64,000 nt of DNA from the NCBI RefSeq assembly GCF_002080455.1, contig NZ_CP020555.1, positions 2,356,001 to 2,420,000 of the forward strand, written 5' to 3'. Shown here piece after piece: positions 63,961 through 64,000 of this stretch. A program made the position numbers and the translations under genes. Each line of letters starts with the position of its first letter. The stretch's first letter is position 1. The stretch is from Streptomyces sp. Sge12. Lineage in GTDB: Bacteria; Actinomycetota; Actinomycetes; Streptomycetales; Streptomycetaceae. Under the pieces are notes generated by a model. It was not told where the DNA came from and made no database searches. It saw only the letters and a program-made list of their open reading frames with translations.

Positions 63961-64000
63961 TTGAGCGAGTGGCACGTGGTATGGGTTCCAGATCCAGGGC
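63961..64000 (+). CDS. Start of an unidentified open frame in the probable inserted element
   Basis: TTG 63961 begins LSEWHVVWVPDPG and stays open to the window edge, with AGAGGAGCT 5-13 bases upstream. Only 13 codons are visible, so no function can be assigned. It is not a recognisable serine or tyrosine integrase start. Confidence 0.3.
   Translation, partial: MSEWHVVWVPDPG

Overview
The window is a high-GC actinobacterial chromosome segment, almost certainly Streptomyces or a close relative. The evidence is the extreme third-position GC, frequent GTG/TTG starts, a WhiG sporulation sigma factor, a chitinase with a DasR-type operator in its promoter, IspG/Dxr isoprenoid genes, and a gene order from whiG through rpsB-tsf-pyrH-frr-cdsA to gabT-ispG that matches what I recall of the S. 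coelicolor core chromosome.

Layout. 1-8.2 kb (minus strand): a GNAT acetyltransferase cut by the left edge, ispG, a site-2 intramembrane protease, dxr, an unrecognised protein and a long acyl-CoA dehydrogenase. 8.2-8.8 kb is nearly gene-free and holds a 28-bp perfect inverted repeat and a terminator. 8.8-15.9 kb: an aldehyde dehydrogenase (likely succinate-semialdehyde dehydrogenase), a PucR-type regulator, a membrane ATPase and gabT. 16.0-19.2 kb: a PAP2 phosphatase, a secreted GH18 chitinase and a small unknown gene. 19.3-26.7 kb: a polyamine operon (FAD amine oxidase, two permeases, ATPase, binding protein, aminobutyraldehyde dehydrogenase). 26.9-29.9 kb: NADAR and Nudix genes, two Y-RNA-like genes and a Ro60 (TROVE) gene. 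29.9-36.2 kb: a DUF4190 protein, an adenosine/aminofutalosine deaminase, a glycerophosphodiesterase plus two-component pair, a serine hydrolase and a small membrane gene behind a double operator. 36.3-41.0 kb: a second polyamine block (binding protein, aldehyde dehydrogenase, Lrp regulator, aminotransferase). 41.2-49.0 kb: an atypical ABC pair, a LOG-family protein, two membrane proteins and a ferredoxin/ferredoxin reductase/P450 cassette. 49.0-53.0 kb: a thiamine ABC transporter behind a TPP riboswitch. 53.1-62.4 kb: rlmN, cdsA, frr, pyrH, tsf, rpsB, an M23 peptidase, a TetR regulator, whiG and dprA. 62.4-64.0 kb: comM, which loses its homology and reading frame near 63,910, probably where an integrated element begins.

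How the genes work together. The two polyamine blocks and the gab genes form a route: uptake, deamination by an amine oxidase or aminotransferase, oxidation of the aminoaldehyde to GABA, then GabT and an aldehyde dehydrogenase to succinate. The most striking part is 27.4-29.9 kb. Each of the two non-coding RNAs just upstream of the Ro60 homologue carries a circularly permuted tRNA: the T-arm and 3' acceptor strand come first, then a tight turn, then the 5' acceptor strand and D-arm. This module is mounted on a long Y-RNA stem formed where the anticodon end would be. The translationally coupled NADAR and Nudix genes lie directly upstream on the same strand, which suggests an RNA-surveillance and ADP-ribose-processing neighbourhood.
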